Source: an uncultured Bacteroides sp. | GTDB taxonomy: Bacteria; Bacteroidota; Bacteroidia; Bacteroidales; Bacteroidaceae | Direction of reading: 5' to 3' | Assembly: GCA_900755095.1 (NCBI GenBank) | Contig: CAAEFE010000122.1 | Coordinates: forward strand, 62,001-126,000 | DNA: 64,000 nucleotides | Shown here: positions 26,698 to 35,900 of the stretch, piece by piece | Position numbering within the stretch: position 1 is the stretch's first letter | Layout of the letters: every line of letters begins with the position of its first letter | The notes under the pieces: generated by a model | Databases searched by the model: none | What the model was told of the DNA's origin: nothing | Seen by the model: only the letters and a program-made list of their open reading frames with translations | Made by a program: the position numbers and the translations under genes

Positions 26698-28266
26698 TTA
26701 TTCCACTTCAACCGCAGTCAATACATTCACGCCATACTTTCCATCCTTAGAAATCCACCAGTCCGTATCCCCATTGGCACAATGGATGGCATAACGAGGA
26801 TTATATCTGAGTCTCTCCGATCCGTCCGGTATCCACAGACCTAACTTATAAGTTCCGGCAGTCAGCGAGGCGGGAAGTTCAAGAGATACATCCACTGTAT
26901 GCGTCAGCGAAGTATAGGTAGAATCCTTTGGTTCGAACGGTTGCCAGTTCTTTGGATTGGCATCGGCCGGAAATTCCGTAACCTCTCCTGCATCATCAAT
27001 CAATACGAAATAAACAGGATGCTCACCAAATACGGTGGCAAAACCTCTGTTCTTCAAGCTCAGTTTCAAGACGTTCTCCTTTCCACTCACGAATTTGGAA
27101 GGAAGCTGAAGTGATTGCAGCTCAATCCGGTAACCCAGATGATCGCGTATATAATCGAACACATTGCGTTTTACCTTCGTTCCGTCTTTCTTCCGGAAGT
27201 AGCTGTCGGACACCGGCATGTGATGCTGGAGGAGGGAGTCTTCCGTTATCATCGTTTTCTTCCAGACCACCATAGAGTATTCGGGCGGATTATTCTCGTC
27301 GAACCGCTTGTTGGGATGTTGCTCCTTATAGTTATGTATGATGCTTAGTGAAGTATAATGCTGGAGGAATAAACGTCTTGCCACTTGCAGACCGTCAATA
27401 ATCCATCCGGCAGAAGGACTGTCCGGATCAGCGCCCACACTCCAGAATCCCCAGGGCAGTTCACCGTCTACCACGAGGTAAGGAGATTCCGCCACTATCT
27501 GATCGAACTTCGGTGTCCCTTCGTGCATATCGGCATCCCATCTGTCGGGACGTATGACAATGAAGTCATCATGGAAAGAAAGTCTCTTATAAAGTTCCGG
27601 TTTATCTTTCAGCAGATTCTTAAATTCCGGGAGTCTGACTTGTACATTTCTCCCCGCAGGAACCACAGAAAGCAGTTTTTCCAATACGGCAGCTTTTGTT
27701 TCTTTCGAGTTTTCCAGTCCCTGAACCGAACTGTGCCATTCGCCCCACGCACCAATCATTCCGGCTTGTACGACTAGAATCAGATCTTTATTTTTCTCCA
27801 GGAAAGGTTTTAATTGATCCAAGTGCGCCAGTATCTGTTCGCCGGTAGGACCGACAGGCGACCGTCCCATAAAATCGCGTTCGTAGGCAAAGCGCAATAC
27901 GGCCTTTTTTCCTTGCTTTTGCAGTTCATCAAAATATGCCTGCATGGTCCGGAAGTTTTCTTCAGACAGTTCTTTATCTATTAAATAAGTCAGATAAAAG
28001 TAGCTCTGTGAGAGTGAAACACTATCTGCTATATACTTAGCAGACAATTCATTCAGTTCTTTGGTAGGAGTGTCCTTTTCGTACAGCACATCCACCGCAG
28101 TTTCCAACCGGAATCCTCTTCCCGGGTTGTATAATCCATTTTCTCCCTGCGGGTCATCTACACAGATTCCACGAAACTCCAGCGTTCGTTGACTATGACC
28201 GCATCCGCCTGCCAATAAAGCAAAGAGTGCAACTATCATGCTGCTACCTATCCAATTCCTTCTCAT
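26698..28266 (-). CDS. DUF4874/DUF4832 lipoprotein, glycosidase-like
   Basis: About 522 aa. The signal peptide ends in a lipobox LAGGC (Cys about residue 22 from ATG 28266). The N-terminal part fits DUF4874: 'NPGRGFRLETAVDV', 'SQSYFYLTYLIDKELSEENFRTMQAYFDELQKQGKKAVLRFAYERD', 'LVVQAGMIGAWGEWHSS'. It resembles a (beta/alpha)8 barrel with acidic residues at strand ends (for example GAWGEWHSS). The C-terminal part fits DUF4832, with a beta-sandwich end ('LPASLTAGTYKLGLWIPDGSERLRYNPRYAIHCAN'). These domains are frequent in Bacteroides carbohydrate loci, but I know of no settled reaction. It is divergent from the DUF2264 gene, and the shared intergenic region contains the PUL 2 operator. Confidence 0.82.
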   Translation of the reverse strand: MRRNWIGSSMIVALFALLAGGCGHSQRTLEFRGICVDDPQGENGLYNPGRGFRLETAVDVLYEKDTPTKELNELSAKYIADSVSLSQSYFYLTYLIDKELSEENFRTMQAYFDELQKQGKKAVLRFAYERDFMGRSPVGPTGEQILAHLDQLKPFLEKNKDLILVVQAGMIGAWGEWHSSVQGLENSKETKAAVLEKLLSVVPAGRNVQVRLPEFKNLLKDKPELYKRLSFHDDFIVIRPDRWDADMHEGTPKFDQIVAESPYLVVDGELPWGFWSVGADPDSPSAGWIIDGLQVARRLFLQHYTSLSIIHNYKEQHPNKRFDENNPPEYSMVVWKKTMITEDSLLQHHMPVSDSYFRKKDGTKVKRNVFDYIRDHLGYRIELQSLQLPSKFVSGKENVLKLSLKNRGFATVFGEHPVYFVLIDDAGEVTEFPADANPKNWQPFEPKDSTYTSLTHTVDVSLELPASLTAGTYKLGLWIPDGSERLRYNPRYAIHCANGDTDWWISKDGKYGVNVLTAVEVE

Positions 28267-28340
28267 AGTAATAATTTTGTTTACCGGACAAATGTATAAC
28301 AATTCCGATGACAAGCATTATTTACTGGACATTTTGTATA

Positions 28341-28429
28341 AGAAAGTATCAGTATCGGATAAATAACGCAAAAGTATTAGTTAATGCTAAGATTGTATTT
28401 GCCCTGCTATCGGAATAATTCTACCTTTG
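28341..28429 (+). promoter_or_regulatory. PUL 2 operator-promoter, copy 1 (before DUF2264 gene), with an extra upstream half-copy
   Basis: The operator begins AAAAGTATTAG at 28370 and runs 32 bp to the TTG at 28399-28401. Then come 20 bp and TACCTTTG (28422-28429). A second partial copy of the operator (AGAAAGTATCAGTATCGG) starts at 28341. The same 60-bp layout recurs at three other promoters (30265, 32783, 41980). Confidence 0.85.
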
Positions 28430-28488
28430 CCATACGCTTCGGCTATGGCTCCTTAGCTGAAGATTTAATCTTAAAAATAAGGCAATAC

Positions 28489-29736
28489 ATGAAAAGACTT
28501 CATTGGATCTTACTATTAATGATTCTGCTGATCCCGACAGAAAGTATCAGCGCCAAAAAGAAAACAGAGAAAAGCGACAGAGAAATCTGGTGCGACGTAA
28601 TGTACCGGATGGCTGCTCCTGTATTGAGCAATATGAGCGAAGGCCTGCTGAAACAGAATATGCTCGTAGAATTAAGTCCGACATGGGACGGACGCGACAA
28701 GAACGTCACTTATATGGAATGCTTCGGGCGTCTGATGGCGGGACTGGCACCGTGGCTGTCATTGCCCGATGATGAAACTCCGGAAGGACTCCAACGCAAA
28801 CAACTGCGGGAATGGGCATTGAAAAGCTATGCTAACGCGGTAGATCCCGCTTCCCCCGATTATCTGTTATGGCGTCAGGAGAATCAGACCTTGGTGGATG
28901 CCGCCTTCCTGGCAGAAAGTTTCCTGAGAAGTTATGATGCCTTATGGATGCCATTGGACAGTATCACCAAGCAGCGGTATATCGCCGAATTTACGGATCT
29001 CAGACGGGTCGATCCTTCCTATAGCAACTGGCTGTTGTTCAGCGCCACCGTAGAATCCTTCCTTCGGAAAGCTGGCGCGCCCAGTGACACTTACCGCATC
29101 AGTTCCTCTCTGCGCAAGATAGAAGAATGGTACGTAGGTGACGGCTGGTATTCGGACGGCCCTCGTTTCGCATTCGACTATTACAATAGTTTCGTCATAC
29201 ATCCTATGTATATAGAAGCACTGGAGGTAATCACCGAAGCCGGCAAACGTGAAAAGATAGGAAATATGCCCGGCTGCAACTTCCATGAAGCGATCAGACG
29301 TGCCCAACGATTCGGAGTAATCCTCGAACGCCTCATCTCTCCGGAAGGTACGCTGCCTGTTTTCGGACGTTCTATCACTTACCGTACCGGGTCTTTGCAG
29401 ACATTAGCCCTGCTTGCGTGGCGCAACTGGCTTCCCGAAGAATTATCAAACGGACAGGTCCGCACAGCCATGACGGCTGTCATCCAACGTATGTTCGGGG
29501 ACGGCCGCAACTTCAATACAGCAGGTTTTCTGACACTGGGATTCAACGGTTCCCAGCCCGGTATTTCCGATTATTACACTAATAACGGCAGCTTGTATAT
29601 GGCATCGCTTGCTTTCCTCCCGTTAGGTCTGTCTACTGATGATCCCTTCTGGACGGATGATTCACAATCCTGGACTTCGAAAAAAGCATGGGAAGGAGAA
29701 GAGTTTCCGAAAGATCATTCTTATCATAAAGAATAA
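28489..29736 (+). CDS. DUF2264 domain protein, secreted
   Basis: About 415 aa with signal peptide MKRLHWILLLMILLIPTESISA. The upstream ATG at 28384 lies within the promoter, so ATG 28489 is the start. The body is one all-helical domain typical of DUF2264: 'CDVMYRMAAPVLSNMSEGLLKQNM', 'MECFGRLMAGLAPWLSLPDDETPEG', 'DLRRVDPSYSNWLLFSATVESFLRKAG', 'EEWYVGDGWYSDGPRFAFDYYNSFVIHPMYIEAL', 'SPEGTLPVFGRSITYR'. DUF2264 is thought to form an (alpha/alpha)6 fold and is common in polysaccharide loci; a hydrolase or lyase role is inferred, with D/E residues in the 'GDGWYSDGP' segment as candidates. It carries the PUL 2 operator. Confidence 0.85.
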   Translation: MKRLHWILLLMILLIPTESISAKKKTEKSDREIWCDVMYRMAAPVLSNMSEGLLKQNMLVELSPTWDGRDKNVTYMECFGRLMAGLAPWLSLPDDETPEGLQRKQLREWALKSYANAVDPASPDYLLWRQENQTLVDAAFLAESFLRSYDALWMPLDSITKQRYIAEFTDLRRVDPSYSNWLLFSATVESFLRKAGAPSDTYRISSSLRKIEEWYVGDGWYSDGPRFAFDYYNSFVIHPMYIEALEVITEAGKREKIGNMPGCNFHEAIRRAQRFGVILERLISPEGTLPVFGRSITYRTGSLQTLALLAWRNWLPEELSNGQVRTAMTAVIQRMFGDGRNFNTAGFLTLGFNGSQPGISDYYTNNGSLYMASLAFLPLGLSTDDPFWTDDSQSWTSKKAWEGEEFPKDHSYHKE

Positions 29737-29756
29737 GTGAGAATCAGCGTCTTATA

Positions 29757-29803
29757 ATAGTTTCCAGTCGCACTGGAAACTATTGTCCATTCACACCGGA
29801 AAC
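29757..29803. repeat. Hairpin and two 23-bp tandem units after DUF2264 gene
   Basis: ATAGTTTCCAGT and ACTGGAAACTAT are perfectly complementary around CGC (29757-29783). Units 29758-29780 and 29781-29803 match at 18 of 23 positions. It may serve as a transcript 3' end, although no T-run follows. Confidence 0.7.
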
Positions 29804-29823
29804 TGTTTTATCACAGCCAGCTC

Positions 29824-29854
29824 TTGACTTTTCCTTTTTTATTTTGTATCTTTG
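29824..29854 (+). promoter_or_regulatory. Full Bacteroides promoter of the candidate small RNA
   Basis: TTG at 29824-29826, exactly 20 bp, then TATCTTTG at 29847-29854. This matches the consensus completely. Confidence 0.8.
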
Positions 29855-29860
29855 AAGGTA

Positions 29861-29990
29861 GCAAAAAGAAGAAAAGCAATATGAAACGTATAAAATATAA
29901 GACATAACAGCAGCCAATAAGGCATCTGTTTCCATCTATAAAGGAATGGAAAAGGGAGAGAATCAGCACTGATTTTCTCCCTTTTTGTTT
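29861..29990 (+). ncRNA. Candidate small RNA, about 130 nt
   Basis: It runs from about 7 bp after a full Bacteroides promoter to a strong intrinsic terminator: stem 29950-29966 with 29969-29985, 17 bp with one wobble, then a T-rich end. A smaller upstream hairpin is possible (TTTCCAT...ATGGAAA). The only open frame is MKRIKYKT, eight codons, too short to call a gene. It does not read into the next gene, which has its own promoter 270 bp later. I recognise no known RNA family. Confidence 0.65.
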
Positions 29991-30029
29991 ATATAATTCC
30001 AAGGTTACTCAGAAATTTCCCAAAAATAG

Positions 30030-30117
30030 TTTTTAATAAACTTGGATACCGTTTATAATAAACCCTTCAACTATTTATTAAAAACACTCAAACGGTTTAT
30101 TATAAAACTGTAAGGAT
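30030..30117. repeat. 22-bp-period tandem array C
   Basis: Four units of exactly 22 bp start at 30030, 30052, 30074 and 30096. Each begins with a TTTAT/ATAAA dyad (for example TTTATAATAAA and TTTATTATAAA). The rest of the unit is variable (CTTGGATACCG, CCCTTCAACTA, CACTCAAACGG). Confidence 0.8.
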
Positions 30118-30264
30118 ATTATCGCAGTCAAGCTGAAAGGATATTCATATTTGAGCAGAATAATCATTAAAACGGTCAATATTATAGACAAATAATCAAG
30201 GATAGAATTTGACAACCAAAGAATCAATGCCAGGCAAAAGACAGAAATTCAAAAGAAATACCAT

Positions 30265-30324
30265 AAAAGTATTAGTATCTGCTAATATTATATTTGTCTC
30301 CCCCTCAAAATAATCCTACCTTTG
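30265..30324 (+). promoter_or_regulatory. PUL 2 operator-promoter, copy 2 (before the phosphatase-superfamily gene)
   Basis: AAAAGTATTAGTATCTGC begins at 30265. TTG is at 30294-30296, then 20 bp, then TACCTTTG at 30317-30324. It has the same 32 + 20 + 8 layout as the other three copies and lies 66 bp upstream of the ATG. Confidence 0.85.
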
Positions 30325-30390
30325 CTCATCATTAGTTATGCCCTTTGATTAGATAACGAATAAAACATTAACCATATAAATAACAATATC

Positions 30391-31308
30391 ATGAATAAAC
30401 AAACCTTTTTAACACTACTTGCTACATTCGCACTCCTCTTCAGTTTCACTTTCTCCTGCCATGCCAAAGGAAAAGACAAAGCTAAACATGTTGTTTTCAT
30501 CGGTTTGGACGGCTGGGGAGCCTACAGCCTTCCCAAAGCAGATATGCCGAACGTAAAGAAACTGATGGAGGACGGAGCTTACACACTGAAAAAGCGTTCT
30601 GCCCTCCCCTCTTCCAGTGCCATCAACTGGGCATCCATGTTCATGGGAGCGGGACCGGAACTTCACGGATACACCGAATGGGGATCTAAAACACCGGAAC
30701 TTCCCTCACGTGTATTAAATAAGAATGGTATCTTCCCTACTGTTTTCCAATTACTGCGCGATGCCCGCCCGGAAGCGGAAATCGGCTGCCTGTATGAATG
30801 GGAAGGAATTAAATATTTAGTAGATACGCTGTCTTTAAGTTATCACTATCATGTTGCCGACTGCAACAAGACTCCGAAAGAACTGGGCAATATGGCTTCT
30901 TCTTATATTAAGGAGAAACACCCCGCTCTTGTTGCCATCTGCTACGACGGCCCCGACCACACCGGACACACTGCCGGACACGACACACCGGAATATTATG
31001 AGAAACTTAAAGAACTGGATGTGTATGTCGGCCAAATCGTTCAGGCGGTAAAAGACGCGGGAATGCTGGATGATACCATTTTTATATTAACTTCCGACCA
31101 TGGAGGTATCGATAAAGGTCATGGCGGAAAAACAATGCAAGAAATGGAAACTGCTTTCATCATATCCGGCAAGAATATTAAGAAAGGACTCCGGTTTGAC
31201 GATGTAAGCATGATGCAATACGATGTGGCGTCCACTATCGCCCGCATCTTTCATTTAGAACAACCACAAGTTTGGATAGGTAGACCCATGGAGATTGTTT
31301 TCAAATAA
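30391..31308 (+). CDS. Alkaline phosphatase superfamily hydrolase (nucleotide pyrophosphatase/phosphodiesterase type), secreted
   Basis: 305 aa with a signal peptide (about 1-25). The metal ligands of the alkaline phosphatase superfamily are visible: Asp40 in FIGLDGWG; the nucleophile region LPSSSAINWASM (Ser about 74-76 in place of the more common Thr); 'CYDGPDHTGHTAGHD' (D and H ligands); and 'LTSDHGGIDKGHGG'. Order and spacing follow the NPP/phosphodiesterase branch. Known members cleave phosphodiesters or phosphomonoesters, some on sugars or lipids. The gene carries the PUL 2 operator, so its substrate is probably a phosphate-bearing glycan or product of PUL 2; that is inference. A terminator follows. 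Confidence 0.88.
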   Translation: MNKQTFLTLLATFALLFSFTFSCHAKGKDKAKHVVFIGLDGWGAYSLPKADMPNVKKLMEDGAYTLKKRSALPSSSAINWASMFMGAGPELHGYTEWGSKTPELPSRVLNKNGIFPTVFQLLRDARPEAEIGCLYEWEGIKYLVDTLSLSYHYHVADCNKTPKELGNMASSYIKEKHPALVAICYDGPDHTGHTAGHDTPEYYEKLKELDVYVGQIVQAVKDAGMLDDTIFILTSDHGGIDKGHGGKTMQEMETAFIISGKNIKKGLRFDDVSMMQYDVASTIARIFHLEQPQVWIGRPMEIVFK

Positions 31309-31335
31309 TCATTCAGGATGATTAATAGGATGGGA

Positions 31336-31368
31336 AAAGGAGAAGCTAGTTGTTTTAGCTTCTCCTTT
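31336..31368. terminator. Bidirectional terminator
   Basis: A perfect 13-bp stem AAAGGAGAAGCTA/TAGCTTCTCCTTT with a 7-nt loop lies between the convergent phosphatase and ATPase genes. Confidence 0.9.
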
Positions 31369-31422
31369 GTAATTTATCTTTTAAGACTTATGATACAGAC
31401 TGCATAAATACTGCACCCACCC

Positions 31423-32634
31423 TTACTTCCAACGAAGCAAAAACTTACGAACGGGCACCTGCTCGATGCCTTGATAGGAAACTCCTTCCACTTCATCCAT
31501 GGTAACAACTATCTTGGGATAGTTATCCTGAATCGCCAACAGATTGCCAAACTCCCGTTCATGCGTTTTGGGGTCTATAACTGAATATGCAACCTGAACA
31601 TATAGCTTTTCCCCATTACGTTCGGCTACAAAATCAACTTCCTTATCGCCATCTCTGCCTATATACAGCGCGTATCCGCACACCAGCAAATGATGGCACA
31701 CCACATTCTCCAGCACCTGTCCGATATCGGTCGCCCGGAAAGGACGAATCGCATTACGTATTCCTAAATCTTCAAAATAATATTTCTCTCCGATCTGGAA
31801 TTGTTTCTTTCCCTGAATATCCATCGGACGGATTCTTCTTACAAAATAAGCACTATTCAAATAAGTAAGATATTCCAATATTGTTTTGGGCAACATATCT
31901 ACCCTCTGTGATTTCAGATACTCACTTATTTTATTTGCTGAAAACAGATTCCCAATCGTGTCAGCCAAATAAACCGTCAGATCCTGCAATTGCCGTACAT
32001 TCCTGATACTATATCTATTCACCACATCTTTCAATATAATTGTATTATAGATATTTCTCAGATACTCCATTATAAGGTGCTCTTCAAAAGGCAAACTGGC
32101 AAGATAAGGAAGCCCGCCGAACCGGTAAAAACGGCTAAACGCTTCAACGGAATCCTCCAGTTTATGAAACTCCAAAAATTCGGTATAGGTCAGACCGTAT
32201 ACTTTAAATTCAATATATCTACCACTCAGGAAAGTAGCCAGTTCACCCGAAAGCATGGTGGCATTACTTCCCGTACAATAGATGTCATAAGTGTTTTCCG
32301 CAAAGAAATGCCTCAGGGCCTTCTCAAAACCTTCAATATCTTGTATCTCATCAATAAACAGATAACACTTATCTTCCGCGCCCTTTCTTGTCGCAGACAC
32401 ATAATTTATCAAGTCGGCATAAGTTTTGATTTGATCAAACTCAAATAACTCCTTATTAATATAGATGATATCTGCTTCCGGAGAACCGTCACGAATGTCA
32501 TCCATCAGTTGAAACAACAGATAGCTCTTCCCCACACGCCTTTGCCCAACAATCACCTTTATCATCTGTGTATCGACAAAAGGCTTTATACGTTGTACAT
32601 ACAACTCTCTTTTATAATATTCCGGCTTTCTCAT
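31423..32634 (-). CDS. AAA-family ATPase with DUF4143 C-terminal domain
   Basis: 403 aa. Walker A is GQRRVGKS (residues 30-37) and Walker B is CYLFIDEIQ, followed by 'CTGSNATMLSGELATFLSGR', the sensor/arginine region of this family. The C-terminal DUF4143 part ends in a PD-(D/E)XK-like stretch ('DGDKEVDFVAERNGEKLYVQVAYS'), common in these proteins. They are widespread, accessory and of unknown role, often in mobile or variable regions. It is inserted among PUL 2 genes but has no PUL 2 operator. Three 40-bp repeats lie immediately before its ATG and are probably its regulatory region. Confidence 0.93.
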   Translation of the reverse strand: MRKPEYYKRELYVQRIKPFVDTQMIKVIVGQRRVGKSYLLFQLMDDIRDGSPEADIIYINKELFEFDQIKTYADLINYVSATRKGAEDKCYLFIDEIQDIEGFEKALRHFFAENTYDIYCTGSNATMLSGELATFLSGRYIEFKVYGLTYTEFLEFHKLEDSVEAFSRFYRFGGLPYLASLPFEEHLIMEYLRNIYNTIILKDVVNRYSIRNVRQLQDLTVYLADTIGNLFSANKISEYLKSQRVDMLPKTILEYLTYLNSAYFVRRIRPMDIQGKKQFQIGEKYYFEDLGIRNAIRPFRATDIGQVLENVVCHHLLVCGYALYIGRDGDKEVDFVAERNGEKLYVQVAYSVIDPKTHEREFGNLLAIQDNYPKIVVTMDEVEGVSYQGIEQVPVRKFLLRWK

Positions 32635-32635
32635 C

Positions 32636-32735
32636 TTTATTTCTTATAAGTAACAAATTTAGCAAATATAGCATTTTTATTTCTTATAAGTAACAAATTG
32701 GGCAGTTATAACGATTTTATTTCTTATAAGTAATT
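32636..32735 (-). repeat. Three direct repeats of 40-bp period in the ATPase promoter region
   Basis: TTTATTTCTTATAAGTAA occurs at 32636, 32676 and 32716, exactly 40 bp apart. The first copy begins two bases before the ATPase start codon. The first two copies extend to ...CAAATT; the spacer between copies is not conserved. CTTATAAG is a palindrome, suggesting a protein-binding site repeated on roughly one face of the helix. Confidence 0.9.
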
Positions 32736-32782
32736 CCTCCGCTTAAGAAAAACATTAATATATTTGTAATGCCACATTATAG

Positions 32783-32842
32783 AAAAGTATTAGAATGGGA
32801 TAAAATAATACTTGTCTGCCATTACATTATCGCCTACTTTTG
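32783..32842 (+). promoter_or_regulatory. PUL 2 operator-promoter, copy 3 (before SusC)
   Basis: AAAAGTATTAGAATGGG begins at 32783; TTG at 32812-32814; 20 bp; TACTTTTG at 32835-32842. The SusC ATG is 77 bp downstream. Confidence 0.85.
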
Positions 32843-32919
32843 CATCATCCAATTACTGATTGAGGTTTCCATGGAGCAATCAGCAGTTGAACAGAGTTTA
32901 TAATCTAATACAATAAATT

Positions 32920-35900
32920 ATGAGAAGAAAAATTCAATTTCTACTATTCCTTTTTCTCTGCTTGGTTAGTATTCCACTAACAGCACAGAACATTGAAGTA
33001 AAAGGGATAGTAACAGAAGCAACGACAAACGCCCCCTTACCAGGAGTTACAGTAAAAGTAAAAGGGAAAGACACTGGTACAATTACAAGCATAGATGGTA
33101 AATATGCCGTTAACGTCAATAAAGGCGATATTCTTGTATTCTCAACAGTAGGTATGAAAAGTATAGAGCGTACAATAACTTCAAACGCTCCAATCAATGT
33201 CAGTCTGGAAGAAGACAACGTAGCTCTTGAACAGGTTGTAGTCATCGGTTATGGTACAGTAAAGAAAAGCCATCTCTCCGGAGCAGTCAGTTCAGTAGGT
33301 ACAAAAGAGTTGAACGGCGCTGTCGCAACAAATGTGGGCACAGCTCTTCAAGGAAAAATTGCCGGTGTATCCGTAGCAAGTACAAGTGGTGACCCGAACG
33401 AAGGGATGACTATCAACGTACGTGGTATCAGCTCTCTTTCAAATAATGATCCACTCTATGTCATCGATGGTTCCTTCGGAGACCTCAGCATGGTAGACCC
33501 GTCGGATATTGCTTCTATCGAAGTGTTGAAAGACGCTGCCGCTGCCGCTATCTATGGTTCTCGTGCTGCCGGTGGTGTAGTATTGGTGACTACGAAGAGC
33601 GGGCGCAAAGATATGCCTACCAAACTTGATATAAACTTCTTCACAGGTTTCAGCCAGACTCCCAAAACGTTGAATGTCTTTAATGGTGAAGAATACAGCC
33701 GTTTCGCACGTTATTATAATTTAGCAGCAGACGGTTATGGCACAGAAGTTGGTTCTGTTCCTTTTGTAGGTGCAGGTACAGACTGGCAAGACATTATGCT
33801 TCGTACTGCAATGACTTACAAAGCCAACGCCAATATTAGCGGCGGTTCTAAAACTGCTTCATACAGTGCGTCCGCAAGCTATTTGAACAAAGAAGGTATT
33901 CTTCGCAACACCAGTCACGAATCATATAATATCCGTTTGAAAAGCGATTACTCTTTTCTGGATAATCGCCTGATTATCGGTGAATCGATGATAGTCCGCC
34001 TCTCTAAGGGTGAAGGTAACATTAATCAGGATACTATGGGTGAAATTTTGCGTTTCCCTTCAGTAGTTCCAGTCTTTGATCCGACAAACCCGACCGGTTG
34101 GGGAACTTCCGCAGACATCAATCTTCCGAATCCGTATGCATATTATAGTACGGTGAACAAAAACAATGAAAAAACTCAGATCTTCTTAAACGCTTATTTA
34201 CAAGCTGAAGTTATTAAAGGATTGAAATATAAACTGAACTTAGGACTTAGAAAGGACCACACCAAAAGCCGTACATATACGGGTGCCTACGACCTGGGAA
34301 CTTATGGTAAAAACGATGCCCCTGACCTGAGTGAAGGCTCTGCCGATTACGAATCATGGGTATTGGAGAATACATTGAACTATGATAAGATATTTGGCAA
34401 ACATAATCTTTCCGCATTGGTCGGCTATTCTGCACAAAAAGACAAGAGCTACGGTCTGAACGGCAGCAATACAGATATCCCTGAGTTCATTGAGACAATG
34501 ACGGGTAACGTTAAATCAATGACAGCCTCCAGCTCAATAAACGAATTGGCTTTGGTTTCGCTCTTCGGACGTATCATGTATTCTTACGATGACCGTTATC
34601 TGCTTTCTGCATCTATCCGCCGCGATGGTTCCTCACGTTTCAAGAAAGGACACCAGTTCGGTAGCTTCCCTTCAGCATCTATCGGATGGAACATCAACCG
34701 TGAGAAATTCTTCAAACCATTGGAAAATGTATTTGACCAATTTAAACTTCGCTTCAGCTACGGTAAACTAGGTAATCAGCAGATGGATAAATACTATCCT
34801 ACCATCAGCGTAGTATCCGATGGCATGAATTACCTGCAAGGCAATAACATTTGGTTCGGTCAGTTGCCTAATGTAACCGCAGTATCCCCCAACGATCTGA
34901 CTTGGGAAAGTACAGAAACTTTCAATGCAGGTCTGGACCTGAGTCTGTTGAACGGCAAATTAACATTGACAGCCGATGCTTATGTAAAAAATACAAATGA
35001 TGTATTACTTCCTGTCCCTTATGCTGCTTCTACCGGTATCAGCGGTCTGTCTATCCAGAACGCCGGCCAGGTACGTAACAAAGGATTCGAATTATCCATC
35101 AATTGGCGCAGTACTATCGGTGACGACTTCAGCTACTATATCGGTGCAAATGCTACTACTGAAAAGAATGAAGTAACGAAGATTACTGCCGGTGGTAACA
35201 ACATGGCTATTTCCGGTTACTCAGCTCACGGTGCCGGCGGACGCGGTATTAACAGATTTGAAGAAGGACACCCTATGTCATACTTCAACCTGATTGAAAC
35301 TGACGGTATTTTCCGCACACAGGAAGAGATTGATAACTACAAGAATAAGGACGGCAAACAAATTCAGCCGGGCGCACAACCGGGTGACGTACGTTACAAA
35401 GACTGGAATGGTGACGGTATTATTGATGAGAATGACCAACATGATGTAGGCAATCCGTTCCCTGATTTTACATTCGGTCTGCGCTTAGGCGGTGAATGGA
35501 AAGGATTCGACTTCGGTCTGTTCTTTGACGGCATGACAGGTAACAAAATATATAACTATCAGCGTTACTGCCTTGAATCGGGTAAGTTCAACGGCAACTA
35601 CAGCACTAAGCTGGCTAACTCATGGAGACCGGATAATCAGAACACCGACATTCCTCGTTTCTCTAAAACAGACGGTACAGATAATGGATTGGCATATACC
35701 GACAGATGGCTGGAAGACGGCTCTTACTTCCGTCTGAAAACACTGGATATCGGCTATTCACTCCCGAAAAACTTGCTGAAGAAAGTAAAACTGGAAAATG
35801 TAAGAATTTACACATCAATGGAGAACCTCTTCACATTGAGTAAATATTCGGGCTATTCTCCCGACCTCGGAGAAAGCGGCAGTGTAGATATCGGCGCATC

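Larger units (their letters stand above)
29737..30390. other. 654-bp intergenic region rich in structure
   Basis: In order it holds a hairpin/23-bp repeat (29757-29803), a strong promoter and candidate small RNA (29824-29990), 22-bp array C (30030-30117), an AT-rich stretch, and PUL 2 operator copy 2 (30265-30324). No protein gene is visible apart from an eight-codon frame inside the RNA. Confidence 0.8.

Noticed and set aside
29881..29907. Eight-codon gene MKRIKYKT
   Set aside because: Too short to support as a gene; it lies in a better-supported RNA transcript unit.
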